DNA of 64,000 bases from JAXJSP01 sp036310005 (GTDB lineage: Bacteria > Bacillota > Clostridia > Oscillospirales > Acutalibacteraceae). The translations under genes were made by a program, and so were the position numbers. Below the pieces are notes generated by a model. The model searched no databases and was not told the origin of the DNA. It saw only the letters and a program-made list of their open reading frames with translations. The DNA is taken from contig JAXJSP010000006.1 of NCBI GenBank assembly GCA_036310005.1, positions 13,744 through 77,743 on the forward strand, written 5' to 3'. Numbering within the stretch: position 1 is the first letter of the stretch; each line of letters begins with the position of its first letter. Shown here one piece after another: positions 1-8,659 of this stretch.

Positions 1-2931
1 GTCTGAGAACGGTGCATAGAATGCTCCGTCTTCAAGAATACCTGAATAATATGTATTGCCTCCGTCTTCTCTTGCATTTGCCGGTGCTGTATCTCCTGTC
101 CAATCTTCAGCTTTGAATTGCTGTGTATCGATTTCTTCAGTTAATACTGTACCGTTATTTGCCTCGTCATCTTCGCTCTGACAATCAGGTGTCCAAAGTG
201 AGTAGTTAGAGATTCTCTTGTTTGATGCATGTGCGCCTTTTTGTGAAAGTTTAATTGTTGCAAACTTGAATGAATCAGCTGTTAAGTAAGATGAAATATC
301 AACATCGGTTGTTGATGCGGCAGATGTATCAGCCGGTGTAAATTCAATCTTCTCTTCACCCAATGATACAGAAATTGTCTTTGCATCAGCATCATAAACA
401 ATAGTTACAAGAGCATCAACTGAATCAGTAACTTCTGCTGTTGCAGCAGTCGTGCCACCTATTTTTAATGTAACATCATAAGAAGAAGGTTTGGTGCCTG
501 ATGAACCGCCCGCTACATCAGGGTTTGAAATAATTACTTCAGCATCGCCGAGAGTAAAGGTCATTTGTCTTGCCTTATGTAAGTTAAATGAACCTGAATA
601 GTAAACATCAAAAGCTGCTTTGAAACCTTTTGTAAAGTCGTATTTTGTAACAGATTCAATTGTACCTAATGTAGCATTGAACGGGAACATGATTTCACCG
701 TCGACAATACCTGAATAATATGTATTACCAAAACTTTCATATTCTTTTACAGCAGTATCTCCTGTCCAATCATCAACTGTAAACGGTGCGTTATCAATTT
801 CTTCAGTTAAGATTTCACCGTATGATTCGGGTCCGGAAACTTCTTCTTCTGTGTATGATTTGAATGTTGTATCAAATGCATCGCTCGGCTGAAATCCTCT
901 TAAACGAGAAATGCTTGCAGTTTGACCAACCAACTCTAAAGTCTGTTCTCCGGAATATACAGTTTCTGATAATTCTCCGGTCATAGGATTATAAAGTTTA
1001 ACACTTAAATTGCCTTTTTTATAGTCGATTTCAATAGTATATGCAGTGCCGCCCCAAGTTTCATCATTTTTTGCAGCCGGCATATTTAACTGACCGTTGT
1101 TTGCGAAGTTGATTTCCGTTAATGCTTTATTATCAACTAAAACATCCTCGCCTTTTTCAACAGTAATATAGTCATCATTAGCGCTGTTTGCATATTTAAA
1201 GTTAATTGTTACTTTTAAATCTCCGTACTGAACTACATATTTAAAGTTTGCATTGCCATGAGTACGGTTCCAGGTGCAGAATGCATAAGTTGTTGTAAAG
1301 TTAAATCCGTTTGTAGCATCAATATTGTCAAGTCTTGCAATTTCATAAAGTTTGTCAACATTGTTGGTTTCGCCCTGATGAGCGTGGAAGTGCCAGAAAG
1401 GTGAATCGTTTGTAGCAGATTTTTTGTATGCCTCAATTTCGGAAATCACCCAAGTAGTATCGCTTTTGTCCAACGGATACTCGCCTATTGCCAAAAATTC
1501 GGGCTCAGAAGATGAAGAATCGGATGAGGTATCGCTTGATGTATCACTTGGAGTGTTGGAGGAAGTTTCACCTGAAGTATCGCTTGATGTTTCTGATGAA
1601 GTATCGCTTGATGTTTCTGATGAAGTTTCACTTGATATTTCTGAAGAAACTTCGCTTGATGGCACTTCGGAAGATGCAGGGTCTTCAAGTTTTGTAACTA
1701 CAAATCCTGTAACACCTACATTTAAACCATCGGCAGCTGAATAGAAGTTGTTAGTAACTGATGCTACACAAACTACATCATTGAAAGAATAATCGCCTGT
1801 ATAAGTTGCATTTTGGGTTAACCAGGTAGGATCATCTTTTTTTTCTCCTCTTGTATATTTAATATCAACCGATTTGTTTGCAGTATCTATGGTAATATCG
1901 TATTGAACATGAGCAAGCATTTTCCACCAGTCTCCAAGTTCAATCTCGATTATTTTCTCTTCGCCCATATATGCTCTTAATAATTTAGCCGTCTTGGTTG
2001 AGTCAGTTGAGCTTACACAGTTTTCGACTTCGAACAAAAAGTCGCCGACTTCAATGCGAGCTTTACCCTTATTATTAATAGCTTTATCTACATTCAAAAC
2101 GCCTGTAATCTGGAACTTGTCGCCAAAATCATAAGTGCGTTTAGTAGTAAGTTTACGTTCGGTGCTTTCGTTTTTCTGATGAACAACCAAAGAACCTGCC
2201 GGTGCTGTTGTTGCGCCAACTATTGAAATTTCTTCTGTAGTAATGTAAGATACAGCACTGTCAGGAGTCCATTTAGATGTATCTGTATCGGGAAGAATTG
2301 TTGTAACAGTTTCTGTTACGAGTGATTGAATTTCAACTGTTGTCTGAGCAGTATCGCAGTTCAAGTCTATAGCGCTTGAGTCAGCTAAAGCAATAGAAGT
2401 TGAGGATGTGTTATGTACTGCTTTAAGAGCAAAACTCTCACTTGTTATGGCAGCGTTTGGTTTAACTGCAATTTTAACTTTGAATAACAAGCCATTGTTT
2501 GCATCAAGTTCTGATTTAGAAATTGAGTAAGTTTCTCCGGCATTATTATCGGTTTCGATTATAGCGCCAAAGACACCGTCGGCTGTATTTGCAGTAAATG
2601 TTCCTCCGGTAGCAACGGATGTGTAAGGTGTTGACCATACGACTTCTCCGCCCTCTTCAACAATTTCAAAAGTATTGGTGTTCACATCGGCAAAAGCATT
2701 AATTACCGCAATACCGGATGTGCCGATAGCACTGTCATAATCGCTTAATGAGAAAGCCATGTATGCTGTACTTCCGGGGTTTAACTGTGTAACCGCATTG
2801 CCTTGTTCATCGACAATGCTGAGTGACATTGTGGCTGATGCGCTTGCAGTTGCAGAGATAATGCCTACTGAAAGCATTGTAGCCAGCAAAGCAACGATAC
2901 ACAAAATACTTAAAATTCTCTTTTTCATCAT
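1..2931 (-). CDS. Large secreted multidomain surface protein, C-terminus beyond window edge
   Basis: One uninterrupted frame of 977 codons runs from an ATG at 2931 to base 1 and continues outside the window. The start follows a GGGAGG site with a 10-base spacer. Residues 1 to about 33 are a classic signal peptide (KKR, hydrophobic core, then an Ala/Ser/Thr-rich cleavage region). Residues ~35-190 have a beta-rich pattern like cohesin/carbohydrate-binding folds. Residues ~200-417 look like a jelly-roll (concanavalin-like) domain. Residues ~417-477 are a Ser/Thr/Glu/Asp linker. Residues ~478-700 are another beta domain. A module beginning EILTEEID at residue ~705 starts again as VLTEEID at ~928. 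No catalytic motif was recognised. Secretion and a role in adhesion, polysaccharide binding or scaffolding are inferred; whether it ends in a dockerin, sortase motif or enzyme domain cannot be seen. Confidence 0.85.
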   Translation of the reverse strand, partial: MMKKRILSILCIVALLATMLSVGIISATASASATMSLSIVDEQGNAVTQLNPGSTAYMAFSLSDYDSAIGTSGIAVINAFADVNTNTFEIVEEGGEVVWSTPYTSVATGGTFTANTADGVFGAIIETDNNAGETYSISKSELDANNGLLFKVKIAVKPNAAITSESFALKAVHNTSSTSIALADSSAIDLNCDTAQTTVEIQSLVTETVTTILPDTDTSKWTPDSAVSYITTEEISIVGATTAPAGSLVVHQKNESTERKLTTKRTYDFGDKFQITGVLNVDKAINNKGKARIEVGDFLFEVENCVSSTDSTKTAKLLRAYMGEEKIIEIELGDWWKMLAHVQYDITIDTANKSVDIKYTRGEKKDDPTWLTQNATYTGDYSFNDVVCVASVTNNFYSAADGLNVGVTGFVVTKLEDPASSEVPSSEVSSEISSETSSETSSDTSSETSSDTSGETSSNTPSDTSSDTSSDSSSSEPEFLAIGEYPLDKSDTTWVISEIEAYKKSATNDSPFWHFHAHQGETNNVDKLYEIARLDNIDATNGFNFTTTYAFCTWNRTHGNANFKYVVQYGDLKVTINFKYANSANDDYITVEKGEDVLVDNKALTEINFANNGQLNMPAAKNDETWGGTAYTIEIDYKKGNLSVKLYNPMTGELSETVYSGEQTLELVGQTASISRLRGFQPSDAFDTTFKSYTEEEVSGPESYGEILTEEIDNAPFTVDDWTGDTAVKEYESFGNTYYSGIVDGEIMFPFNATLGTIESVTKYDFTKGFKAAFDVYYSGSFNLHKARQMTFTLGDAEVIISNPDVAGGSSGTKPSSYDVTLKIGGTTAATAEVTDSVDALVTIVYDADAKTISVSLGEEKIEFTPADTSAASTTDVDISSYLTADSFKFATIKLSQKGAHASNKRISNYSLWTPDCQSEDDEANNGTVLTEEIDTQQFKAEDWTGDTAPANAREDGGNTYYSGILEDGAFYAPFSD
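127..816 (-). repeat. Recurring ~223-residue module in the large secreted protein
   Basis: Two stretches of the left-edge protein align closely. One starts at residue ~705 (near 816) and the other at ~928 (near 147), a period of about 669 bases. Both contain LTEEID, then a short gap, DWTGDTA, then GNTYYSGI and a PF. The first copy is complete; the second is cut by the window edge. The DNA has diverged while the motifs are kept, which suggests an old duplication of a binding domain. Confidence 0.75.
1573..1660. repeat. Tandem 24-base repeats encoding a Ser/Thr/Glu/Asp linker
   Basis: A 24-base unit (read on plus as gaagtatcgcttgatgtttc plus tgat) recurs almost perfectly two to three times and then in decayed copies. 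On the minus strand it encodes an eight-residue unit of the type SSETSSDT inside the linker at residues ~417-477 of the large secreted protein. Such linkers separate domains in clostridial extracellular proteins and are prone to length change by slippage. Confidence 0.8.
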
Positions 2932-3003
2932 TTTGAGGTTTCCTCCCAATTACAATGTTTGCATTTGAATATTTGCGTTTGTTCAATTCTGTAAAATACA
3001 ATA

Positions 3004-3033
3004 TTTATACAGACAGAATTTTGACCATAGCAA
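3004..3033 (-). promoter_or_regulatory. Possible promoter of the large secreted protein
   Basis: On the minus strand TTGCTA (3033-3028) and TATAAA (3009-3004) are separated by 18 bases and lie about 75 bases upstream of the start at 2931. The -35 box is imperfect and the region is A/T rich, so this is only the best candidate. A short inverted repeat (CTCAT...ATGAG, 3061-3075) lies just upstream of it. Confidence 0.35.
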
Positions 3034-3190
3034 TATTTAGTATTATTTTACTATGAAAATCTCATAATGTCAATGAGTAATTAACAAAAAAATCTTTAAA
3101 ATGCATAATACTTTTGTACGAAAATTCAATTAAAAATTTGTGCAAAAAAACAGTTGACAAAAATTAGTCGTGTTTTACCTTTAAAAGTGA

Positions 3191-3219
3191 TTGACTAAAT
3201 ATAATTTTTAATGTAAACT
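3191..3219 (+). promoter_or_regulatory. Promoter of the DUF1292 gene
   Basis: TTGACT (3191-3196) and TAAACT (3214-3219) are separated by exactly 17 bases. Transcription would begin near 3226, about 30 bases before the ATG at 3256. A second TTGACA at 3154 has no matching -10 box. Confidence 0.6.
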
Positions 3220-3255
3220 TTAGAGGTGAAGAACAAACCGAGAGGAAAGGTTATT

Positions 3256-3573
3256 ATGAATAAAGATGTTAATTCTGTAAATGATAATGAAGAGTATTCT
3301 CCCTATATTCTTTCTCTGACCGATGAGGACGGAAAAGAATTTACTTTTGAAGTGCTTGACGATATCGATTTTGAGGACGAGAGATATATGGCCTTGCTTC
3401 CGCAGTATGATGATCCTGTGAAGATGCTTGAGTCAAGCGGAGAACTTGTAATTTTAAAAATAGTTACCGAAGACGGTGAAGATGCTTTCATTGAAATTGA
3501 GGATGACGATGAATATGAAAGAGTTGCGAGCATTTTTACCGACAGATTACAAGACTTATTTGAAATCGAATAA
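3256..3573 (+). CDS. DUF1292 family protein
   Basis: This is a 105-residue, strongly acidic protein. The order of features fits DUF1292: a segment of the type Y..LTDEDGKEF.FEVLDDI, then YMALLPQYDDPV, and a C-terminal acidic stretch ending in a helix with F and DLFEI. DUF1292 proteins are widespread in Clostridia and their function is unknown. I chose the ATG at 3256 because it follows AGAGGAAAGG with a usual spacer; an in-frame GTG at 3226 would sit at the predicted transcription start. The gene has its own promoter and is followed at once by a structured RNA that probably shares or interrupts its transcript. Confidence 0.85.
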   Translation: MNKDVNSVNDNEEYSPYILSLTDEDGKEFTFEVLDDIDFEDERYMALLPQYDDPVKMLESSGELVILKIVTEDGEDAFIEIEDDDEYERVASIFTDRLQDLFEIE

Positions 3574-3581
3574 TTTAATCT

Positions 3582-3759
3582 CCTGCCCTGTGCGCTCACT
3601 CAATCTGCTATTATAACCCTACAACCTTTTTTCAGGGAGCTTTGGCTCCGCCATGGGTGAGTAGGCCTCCTGCTTTGCAGAAGAAGGAAACCCGAAATGG
3701 CGGGCGGGCACCCACCTGCTTTACGCAGGTTATCAATAAGCGATGTACGGCAGGGCGGG
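3582..3759 (+). ncRNA. ssrS: 6S-like structured RNA
   Basis: Between the DUF1292 stop and a terminator is a G/C-rich, gene-free 178-base stretch that folds as a long closed rod. CCTGCCCTG (3582-3590) pairs over nine bases with CAGGGCGGG (3751-3759). CTCACTC just inside pairs with GGGTGAG (3655-3661). Several short internal hairpins have TTT-type loops, such as CTGC-TTT-GCAG and ACCTGC-TTTA-GCAGGT. Size (~180), closed ends, a large asymmetric interior and the ACCTTTTTTCAGGGA element resemble 6S RNA, which sequesters sigma-A RNA polymerase. SRP RNA, RNase P RNA and tmRNA hallmarks are absent. The assignment is by shape and memory of the family, so it is probable, not certain. Confidence 0.6.
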
Positions 3760-3774
3760 TAAAAAAAGAATCAG

Positions 3775-3802
3775 ACCGAGATGGAATTCATCTCGGTTTT
3801 TT
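3775..3802. terminator. Bidirectional terminator after the 6S-like RNA
   Basis: ACCGAGATG (3775-3783), loop GAATT, CATCTCGGT (3789-3797), then a T run on plus. On minus the same stem is followed by a T tract (the A run at 3761-3767). It ends the plus-strand RNA and the converging amidase gene, whose stop codon lies at 3801-3803 in the T tract. Confidence 0.85.
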
Positions 3803-5075
3803 AATTTAAGTTTAGAAAATATTCTGTTATACCTTTTACGGTATTTTCCGCGATAGTCAGATTATTATCATATAATTTGATTTTATCGAGTTCTTCGCTG
3901 TTACTTACAAACCCATTTTCTGTTAAGACTGACGGACAAGTGGCAGCGCGAGTAACATAAAAAGGATAATATTTAACAGAAATATCTCTATCAAAACTGC
4001 TGCTTGCAGATTTAAAAATGCAATTTGCCAAATTTTTGGAAAAGGGATAATAATAGTAATTTTCATATCCCGCGGCGCTTGTATTTTCTGCGGCATTTCT
4101 ATGTACGGAAACGAAAATATCCGGTTTATATTTATAGATTAAGTCGGTTCTTTCTTTTAACAAAAGTTCTGAATCTTCAGTTCTTGTCATAATAACCGTG
4201 GCGCCTATGCTTTCAAGTTGTGATTTAATCAGTTTTGACAAAATCAAATTCAGCGCTGACTCAGTATAATATTCCGAGTTTCCTGTAGCGCCGCAGTCTT
4301 CCCCGCCGTGTCCTGCATCTATCATTACGGTTTTACCTGTTAAATCTGCGCCGTATTTATTATCTGCTTTGCTTACGCTGTTGCAATCGGTAAACACAAA
4401 GCACAAGTTATTGTTATTATTATATTCAGCGGTATATCCGCAAAAGACGTTTTTATTTTTCAGTTTCAAAATCAAAGTATTACCGCTTGAACTGATATCG
4501 GAAAAAACGCTGTTTTCTGCGAGTTTTAAACTTCCGTCGATTTTATCGCAATATGAAAACTCTATTTTAAACTCCTCGCAAGTGAAGTTATTTACGGAGT
4601 AGTCCGGTCTGTCGGCATTATCGGGGTATGGGTTTTTATAATCTTGATTGCCGAAGTCAATTTTAAACGGGGCTTTAAAAGACTGAGAAAATTCCAATAC
4701 CAATTTACCTTTTGAAATATAAGAGTCAATAAATTTTACATTATTCTCGTCGGGCAAGGTGCCGTAATAGGTTTTTACATTTGATTTATACAGTCTGTGT
4801 CCGCTGTTCAAGTTGCAAAAATCAGATGTTTGCTTGCAATAATCTACTGTACCTTTCGGCAAAGTATTACAAGTTGGGCGGCTCCTCTCGTCTGAATAAT
4901 TTATATCCAAAGTTTCAGCCTGAACCGTCTCGACTCTGGCAATAAGGGTTTGTTTTTTATTATCTTTTTCGGTTTTTTGAGATGTGGTCTTATTGTTTTT
5001 TACGGGAATAAATGCACTCAAAGCGATCAAAGTTATTACCGATAAAAACACAATCAAGTTTTTATATTTTTTCAT
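3801..5075 (-). CDS. N-acetylmuramoyl-L-alanine amidase (Amidase_3 type)
   Basis: A 424-residue exported protein. Residues 6-25 are a hydrophobic signal/anchor (KNLIVFLSVITLIALSAFIP). A poorly conserved region of about 220 residues follows, probably a wall-binding or regulatory part. The C-terminal ~180 residues are the zinc amidase domain: VMIDAGHGGED (first His), a Glu in YTESALN, SVHRNA (second His) and TENGFVSN (catalytic Glu). It would cut the lactyl-L-Ala bond of peptidoglycan outside the cell. The start overlaps the end of the upstream lipoprotein gene by 14 bases without a clear ribosome site, so translation is probably coupled. Confidence 0.88.
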   Translation of the reverse strand: MKKYKNLIVFLSVITLIALSAFIPVKNNKTTSQKTEKDNKKQTLIARVETVQAETLDINYSDERSRPTCNTLPKGTVDYCKQTSDFCNLNSGHRLYKSNVKTYYGTLPDENNVKFIDSYISKGKLVLEFSQSFKAPFKIDFGNQDYKNPYPDNADRPDYSVNNFTCEEFKIEFSYCDKIDGSLKLAENSVFSDISSSGNTLILKLKNKNVFCGYTAEYNNNNNLCFVFTDCNSVSKADNKYGADLTGKTVMIDAGHGGEDCGATGNSEYYTESALNLILSKLIKSQLESIGATVIMTRTEDSELLLKERTDLIYKYKPDIFVSVHRNAAENTSAAGYENYYYYPFSKNLANCIFKSASSSFDRDISVKYYPFYVTRAATCPSVLTENGFVSNSEELDKIKLYDNNLTIAENTVKGITEYFLNLN

Positions 5076-6249
5076 TTAAGTACTGTTTTATGTAGTTTAA
5101 TTGTTGTATGTTTGATTTATTTGTTGAAAAGAGATGAGAATACGAAAAAAGCACATAGCCTTTCAGGTACGAGTCGTTGTCGATTTTTTTCATTTGCTTT
5201 GAAATTATTGCAAAATCTTTTGTCCATTCCGATTCTGCTTTAACAAGGGTATTACATTTATAAGGTGCAAGGCCGATATAAAGAGTCGGAGAATAGTTTT
5301 CACACAAGGTTTTCCATTCTTTGAGGTAGGCGTTAAAAGTATATCTTTTGTCGGGGTATTCAAACCCGAAATATATTTGCGGCATAATATAGTCGACTGC
5401 TTTTGTTTTAAGCCACGTTTCGACATCTGCATACACGGTATCGAAGTTATATTGCATATTTGCTGCCGGCGACACACCGAAAAGTATGCCTTTTTGCAGG
5501 GTTAGTCTGTGGGCGGCGCTTATCAGTTCTGTTACATTTGCTCTGCGCCACGAATAAAGGTCCAACGGGTATGCGTTTGAATTCGTTAAATATTCGACAT
5601 ACTGTTTTTCATCAATGGTTTCATCATTTGAGAGGTAAAAGTAATCGTCGAAATGGATACCGTCGACATCGTAATTATCAATTATTTCTTTTACTCCGTC
5701 TAAAATCAGTTTTTTTACCGAACTGACAGAGGGGTTAAAAAACAAAGTATCGTTATCCCCTTTTATTACAAAGGTATCGTTGCTTTTATCGTCATCGCTG
5801 AGCCATTTATACGCGGGGTTTTGTTTATTTAATTTTTTATAATCGGAAGTTGTATTAGAAATTCTGTATGGATTTATCCAGGCGTGAAACTGCATTGAAT
5901 ATTGGTGAGCAGTATCAATCATAAAGGCGAGCAAATCATAGTCAGGTTCAGTTTCAAGAGTATTGCTGTAAGGAAAAATTTTTGACGGATAAAAGGCATC
6001 GGCATTTGCTCTGACGTGGACAAAGAGGGTGTTTGCGCCTAAATCTTTACATTCTTTTACTGCTGATTTGAATGCTTTTTTAAAGCCTTGTTTTGAGGCA
6101 TAGAAATCTCCTAATTCGCTGTAACTTATCCAAACGCCGAATATATCGGGGCAAGAAATACTATTTTTATTTTTTGAGATAGAGTCTTCGCTGTAAGTAC
6201 ACGAAACAAAAAACGATGCTATCATTACACAACAGATGAGTTTTTTCAT
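5062..6249 (-). CDS. GHL10/DUF187-type glycoside hydrolase lipoprotein
   Basis: A 395-residue lipoprotein. MKKLICCVMIASFFVSC gives a lipobox with Cys at residue 17. The rest matches the YngK/FenI family (GHL10, DUF187): GVWISYSELGDF at the start, TLFVHVRANADAFY, FHAWINPYRIS, the loop VDGIHFDDYFY, FGVSPAAN and VDYIMPQIYFGF. These are TIM-barrel enzymes thought to act on polysaccharide. I take the ATG at 6249 behind CGGAGG, although the spacer is short (3 bases); an in-frame TTG at 6267 lacks a ribosome site and would spoil the signal peptide. It lies first in a two-gene unit with the amidase, suggesting joint wall or glycan turnover. Confidence 0.85.
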   Translation of the reverse strand: MKKLICCVMIASFFVSCTYSEDSISKNKNSISCPDIFGVWISYSELGDFYASKQGFKKAFKSAVKECKDLGANTLFVHVRANADAFYPSKIFPYSNTLETEPDYDLLAFMIDTAHQYSMQFHAWINPYRISNTTSDYKKLNKQNPAYKWLSDDDKSNDTFVIKGDNDTLFFNPSVSSVKKLILDGVKEIIDNYDVDGIHFDDYFYLSNDETIDEKQYVEYLTNSNAYPLDLYSWRRANVTELISAAHRLTLQKGILFGVSPAANMQYNFDTVYADVETWLKTKAVDYIMPQIYFGFEYPDKRYTFNAYLKEWKTLCENYSPTLYIGLAPYKCNTLVKAESEWTKDFAIISKQMKKIDNDSYLKGYVLFSYSHLFSTNKSNIQQLNYIKQYLNEKI

Positions 6250-6260
6250 AAGCCTCCGTA

Positions 6261-6289
6261 TTGACAAAACAGTATGTTTTTTATATACT
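6261..6289 (+). promoter_or_regulatory. Strong promoter of the zinc-ribbon gene
   Basis: TTGACA (6261-6266), 17 bases, TATACT (6284-6289). The expected start of transcription, near 6296, coincides with the ATG of the next gene, so the message may have no leader. The promoter also overlaps the 5' end of the divergent lipoprotein gene. Confidence 0.75.
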
Positions 6290-6295
6290 CAAAGT

Positions 6296-6520
6296 ATGTT
6301 TAAGAGTAAAAAATTAAAGAAAATATCGGTCGAGGGCAACATTCAAGACAAAGAGAGAATTTTCACTTTGTGTCCGTACTGCGGATACGAGTCAGAGGCT
6401 GTCCTGTTTGAGACCGAAACCGAACTATGTTTATATTATATTCCGATTAAAAAAATTAATAACCGATTTACTGCTGTTTGCTTAAAATGCAAGCACTCTT
6501 TTGATGTAGAAATATCATAA
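6296..6520 (+). CDS. Small zinc-ribbon protein
   Basis: A 74-residue protein with CPYCG near residue 26 and CLKCK near residue 62, a four-Cys zinc ribbon like the zinc-ribbon_15 family. Between them is LYYIPIKKINNRF, the hydrophobic segment seen in such proteins. Function is unknown. The frame could start at 6236, but that would place the promoter inside the coding region and add an unlikely N-terminus; ATG 6296 lies at the predicted transcription start. The membrane glycosyltransferase gene follows after 15 bases, so the two are probably co-transcribed. Confidence 0.7.
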   Translation: MFKSKKLKKISVEGNIQDKERIFTLCPYCGYESEAVLFETETELCLYYIPIKKINNRFTAVCLKCKHSFDVEIS

Positions 6521-6535
6521 AAGAGGTGTATATTT

Positions 6536-8659
6536 TTGTTAAATAGAATTTTTACTTCTACCGTAAATTTTTTGACATTTATTTTTTTGTTCATAATTTC
6601 ACTCGGTTCGGTATATTATGTGGGAACACATATTATAAAGCCGAATTATGGTTCATCAATGCTGTCATACTGTATAATTTATGCGTTATTCATACTTATG
6701 GCGGCATTAATTGTTATTTTATTTTTATACTTTTCAAAGCATGTAAAAAAATGCGAAAACAAAGAATTAAACCGTCTTTGCATTATATTGTTTACGGTAT
6801 TTGCGCTCGGGCAGATTTTTGTATTTTTCAGTTTTGACATTATATCTACAAACGACAGTTTAGCGGTACAAGACAGCGCGGCATTTATGAGCCTTACAGG
6901 TGAGAGTAAAATAAACGCATATCATACCGATTACTTTAACAGATACACAAACAACAATCTGCTTGTACTTATCTTTTCTGTAATTTTTAAGATATTTAAT
7001 GTATTTAAAATCGATTACAGAATCGGTGCGTTAGTGTTTAATTTTATTATGCTGTTTATAGGACAGGTACTTATATATTCCGGAATTGTCCGTCTTATCA
7101 ACAAACAAACAGCAGTTAAATATTTATTTTTGACTGTTATTGACCCTGCTATGTATATGCTCGGTACCTGGGTTTATTCGGTATCGTTATGTATGCCTTT
7201 TATGGGTGCTGTACTTTTACTTATCGGTTGTATCCGCAAAAGCAAAAAAGACAATGTCAAATACATATTATCGGGTATTTTGGGTTTAACCGTAATCATA
7301 GGATATTTTATAAGGCCTGTTGTTGCTATACTGTTTATATCACTTGTTATTTGTTGTTTTTTATGGCTTAAAAAGGACAAAAAGCAACTTATATCCGGGT
7401 TGATTTGCTCTGCGGTATGTATAAGCATTATGGCGGTATCGTTTTTTGCCTGCAATAGTGTTATTAACGCGCACAGCGACAAAACCGATGATGAATTTCC
7501 GATGACTCACTGGGTTATGATGGGGCTTGAAAAAGACGGTACATGGAACAGCGAGGCTGTTAAATACACAAATTCATTTAAAACAAAGGAAGAAAAAGTT
7601 CAGGCAAATATTGATAAAATCAAGAAAAATTTTAAAGAGTATTCCCCTGTCGGTTTATCTTTTCACGCTTTAAGAAAACTCACGGTAACCTGGTCTGAAG
7701 GCAGTACAAACTATCAGTTAAGAACTCAAAAATTAAACAGTTACAACGATGTTTATAACTATCTGTCGGGTGACAAAAACGACTTTGTTTTAATATATTT
7801 GCAGGCTTTAAGATTCGCTGTATTGATTTTAGCGTGCATTACTTTGTTTAAAAAATTCAAAGACAAAAAGGCCGACGCATCGTTTTTGCTGACTTTATTT
7901 TTATTCGGCGGAATATTATTCTATTTAATATGGGAAGCAAAAGAGTCGTATTCGATACCGTTTTTATTTGCGCTTTACGCTCTTGCAGCACAAAGTAGTG
8001 ATATAAAATTCGGCAAAGTGTATGTTAAAAACATAAATAAAGCGCTGATAGGCACAATGAGTCTGACATTAATTTGTTTTGCAATAGGTTTTAATTTCTG
8101 GAGCGTACAAAAAACTGTACACAAAGAGTACAGTATTAATGACAATGCAAGTTCATGTTCCGAATATGTAAATGATTTATCCGAAAAATCAGGATATATT
8201 GAGCAGGAATTTTATACTGATAAAGATTTTAATAATATTGAAATTTTTTGCACTAAAAAGTCGGGTAACGCAAAATACACAGTTGATATCAGTAACGCTG
8301 ATAAAACAGTCTTTACAAAGACAATCGGCAAGGAAAATTTTGACGAAAACAAAATCAATCTTAATTTTGATACTGTAAAAAACGATGAAATTTGCAAATA
8401 CACAATCACAATTAAACCCGTTAAAAATAATGTTAAAGACAGTCTGGCATTCAAATACAATGACACAGCAGTATTTAAGGGAATTAAAGGTGATTTGAAA
8501 GTATCAAATGATGTAAAAACAAATGACTTAAAACTAAAAGTTTACAATGAAGTGTCGGAAAATAATATGAATGTTTTGGCATATATTTTGATTTTCTCGT
8601 TAATGCTTTCGGTTCAAGTTTATATGTTTATAAAATTAAAAAACGCTAACAAAAGTTAG
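6536..8659 (+). CDS. Polytopic membrane glycosyltransferase (GT39/ArnT-like)
   Basis: 707 residues starting with TTG behind AGAGGTG (spacer 7). About ten to twelve membrane segments fill residues 1-500. The first outer loop has the acidic motif NDSLAVQDSAAF, as expected for GT-C enzymes that use a polyprenyl-phosphate sugar. A ~170-residue hydrophilic domain follows (residues ~510-675), and a last membrane helix (about 680-700) precedes a basic tail. The likely job is sugar transfer to a cell-surface product, but the acceptor is unknown. The final codons form the left arm and loop of the terminator hairpin. Confidence 0.7.
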   Translation: MLNRIFTSTVNFLTFIFLFIISLGSVYYVGTHIIKPNYGSSMLSYCIIYALFILMAALIVILFLYFSKHVKKCENKELNRLCIILFTVFALGQIFVFFSFDIISTNDSLAVQDSAAFMSLTGESKINAYHTDYFNRYTNNNLLVLIFSVIFKIFNVFKIDYRIGALVFNFIMLFIGQVLIYSGIVRLINKQTAVKYLFLTVIDPAMYMLGTWVYSVSLCMPFMGAVLLLIGCIRKSKKDNVKYILSGILGLTVIIGYFIRPVVAILFISLVICCFLWLKKDKKQLISGLICSAVCISIMAVSFFACNSVINAHSDKTDDEFPMTHWVMMGLEKDGTWNSEAVKYTNSFKTKEEKVQANIDKIKKNFKEYSPVGLSFHALRKLTVTWSEGSTNYQLRTQKLNSYNDVYNYLSGDKNDFVLIYLQALRFAVLILACITLFKKFKDKKADASFLLTLFLFGGILFYLIWEAKESYSIPFLFALYALAAQSSDIKFGKVYVKNINKALIGTMSLTLICFAIGFNFWSVQKTVHKEYSINDNASSCSEYVNDLSEKSGYIEQEFYTDKDFNNIEIFCTKKSGNAKYTVDISNADKTVFTKTIGKENFDENKINLNFDTVKNDEICKYTITIKPVKNNVKDSLAFKYNDTAVFKGIKGDLKVSNDVKTNDLKLKVYNEVSENNMNVLAYILIFSLMLSVQVYMFIKLKNANKS

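Noticed and set aside
1424..1744. Plus-strand frame rich in Ser/Val/Asp opposite the secreted-protein linker
   Set aside because: It is the mirror of the repeat linker on the other strand, with no ribosome site, and the minus frame is longer and has a signal peptide.
3582..3759. SRP RNA, RNase P RNA or tmRNA as the identity of the structured RNA
   Set aside because: The SRP GGAAGGAAGCAGCC-type loop, the RNase P GAGGAAAGTCCG core and a tRNA-like 3' end with resume codons are all missing.
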